Shown one piece after another: positions 5,098-6,040 of a stretch of DNA of 6,040 nucleotides (positions within the stretch are counted from its first letter, which is position 1; each line of letters starts with the position of its first letter). The stretch lies in the NCBI GenBank assembly GCA_937895785.1, contig CALBKW010000080.1, positions 1 to 6,040 on the forward strand, in the 5' to 3' direction. Origin of the DNA: an uncultured Candidatus Melainabacteria bacterium. Its GTDB lineage: Bacteria > Cyanobacteriota > Vampirovibrionia > Gastranaerophilales > Gastranaerophilaceae. Position numbers and translations under genes: made by a program. A model generated the notes under the pieces. The model made no database searches. It was not told the origin of the DNA and saw nothing but the letters and a program-made list of their open reading frames with translations.

Positions 5098-5913
5098 ATG
5101 TCAATTTTACTTGAACAAAAACAAGCCTTAATTGCTGGTGACGGTCAATTACCAGTTAAAATGGCTGAAAATGCAACAAAAAACGGTCTAGAAGTAATTT
5201 GTATTTCATTATCTAATGATAACGTTAAAGATTTAAAAAAAGTTTGCTCTAAAGTTTATTCTGTAGGAGCTGGCGAACTTTTAAAAATTAAAAAAATTTT
5301 ACAGGACGAACAAGCTAAACAACTTACATTCTTGGGTAAAGTTCACAAAGGCTTAATTTTGCGTCGTCCAAAATTTGATTCAATGGCATTGGATTTAATC
5401 AAAAAAGTAAAAAGACTTAATGATGACCAAGTTATGTTAACTGTCGTTGAAGAACTTAACAAAATTGGCGTTACAGTTTTAGACCAAACAATTTTTATTA
5501 AAAATCTTATGATTCCTGCTGGTGTTTTAGGAAAATTAAAACCAACAGAAGAACAAATTGCTGACGTACAATATGGCTACTGGTTAGCAAAAGAAATGGG
5601 TAAAATTGACGTTGGTCAATCTGTTGTTATTAAAGACAAAATGGTTATGGCGGTTGAAGCTATTGAAGGCACTGACAGATGTATTGAACGTGGCGGAAAA
5701 ATCGCTAAAAAAGGAGGTTGCGTAATTAAAGTTGCAAAACCTACTCAAGATAAACGTTTCGACATTCCTGCAGTTGGTTTGAAAACACTTCAAACAATGA
5801 AAAAATATAAATTGTCTTTATTAGCTGTTGAAGCAAATGAAACTATTATTGTTGAGCAAGAAAAAGTTGTTCAATTTGCAGACAAAAACAACATTGTAAT
5901 TATGGCTGTTTAA
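5098..5913 (+). CDS. lpxI: LpxI, UDP-2,3-diacylglucosamine pyrophosphatase
   Basis: LpxI hydrolyses UDP-2,3-diacylglucosamine to lipid X and UMP, the fourth step of lipid A synthesis; it replaces LpxH in lineages lacking that enzyme. The family signatures are present in order. An IAGDGQLP stretch at residues 12-19 opens the N-terminal domain. The C-terminal domain carries DVGQSVVI (171-178), AVEAIEGTD (185-193) and the highly conserved KPTQDKRFDIPAVG (214-227), whose aspartates (Asp218, Asp222) are the likely catalytic or metal-binding region. The length of 271 residues is normal. The ATG follows GAGGA at 6-nt spacing behind an extended -10 promoter. lpxB begins 2 bp after the stop, so consecutive enzymes are made from one mRNA. 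It implies a lipid A-containing outer membrane. Confidence 0.93.
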   Translation: MSILLEQKQALIAGDGQLPVKMAENATKNGLEVICISLSNDNVKDLKKVCSKVYSVGAGELLKIKKILQDEQAKQLTFLGKVHKGLILRRPKFDSMALDLIKKVKRLNDDQVMLTVVEELNKIGVTVLDQTIFIKNLMIPAGVLGKLKPTEEQIADVQYGYWLAKEMGKIDVGQSVVIKDKMVMAVEAIEGTDRCIERGGKIAKKGGCVIKVAKPTQDKRFDIPAVGLKTLQTMKKYKLSLLAVEANETIIVEQEKVVQFADKNNIVIMAV

Positions 5914-5915
5914 TC

Positions 5916-6040
5916 ATGAAAAAAGTATTTATTATTACTGGTGAATATTCAGGTGACATGCACGCATCAAACGTTGCTCGTCATCTTCTTGAGATGAACC
6001 AGGATATTCAAATTGAAGCTATTGGCGGTGAAAGTCTTAA
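5916..6040 (+). CDS. lpxB: LpxB, lipid A disaccharide synthase, N-terminal 41 residues only
   Basis: LpxB joins lipid X (the LpxI product) to UDP-2,3-diacylglucosamine to give the tetraacyl disaccharide precursor of lipid A, at the inner face of the inner membrane. The visible 41 codons show the family's opening: a short beta strand, then TGEYSGDMHAS (compare AGExSGD in the family), a helix, and an AIGG turn near residues 35-38. The ATG is 2 bp after the lpxI stop and has no strong Shine-Dalgarno of its own, so translation is probably coupled to lpxI. The gene runs off the right edge in frame. Confidence 0.92.
   Translation, partial: MKKVFIITGEYSGDMHASNVARHLLEMNQDIQIEAIGGESL

Noticed and set aside
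5584..5793. Minus-strand 69-codon frame inside lpxI
   Set aside because: Its Phe/Asn/Ser-rich content is the complement of conserved LpxI codons, and the sense frame is certain.

Overview
This is an AT-rich window (roughly one third G+C by eye) from a bacterium with an outer membrane. The strongest organism clue is the lpxI-lpxB pair at the right edge, two consecutive steps of lipid A synthesis. Use of LpxI rather than LpxH, the low G+C, a YcgR-like PilZ protein and the small orphan genes would fit an uncultured gut lineage such as the Gastranaerophilales (Melainabacteria, non-photosynthetic relatives of cyanobacteria). That placement is an inference from general impression and was not tested.

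Layout, left to right. The 3' end of a tRNA-Arg(CCG) is cut by the left edge. It is followed on the + strand by an unrecognised 211-residue protein gene with its own promoter. That gene meets an unrecognised 86-residue minus-strand gene tail to tail, with adjacent stop codons (791/792). Next on the minus strand come a YcgR-like PilZ protein, an intrinsic terminator, tRNA-Leu(TAG) and a single ABC sugar-type permease whose best promoter implies a leaderless mRNA. A very strong hairpin terminator separates the permease from a 630-residue minus-strand protein. That protein has an acidic N-terminal third, 19 Thr-Gly heptads in two registers, and a duplicated tryptophan-containing motif. A 252-bp divergent intergenic region follows, then lpxI and the start of lpxB on the + strand.

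How the genes relate. Only lpxI-lpxB is a clear functional unit, with 2 bp between the genes. The others look like single-gene units, each with its own promoter or terminator. The PilZ protein implies cyclic-di-GMP sensing. The permease lacks its partner permease, ATPase and binding protein here, so it must work with products encoded elsewhere. The most unusual object is the 630-residue repeat protein, for which I recognise no family. I see no CRISPR array, insertion sequence, phage gene or recognisable defence system.
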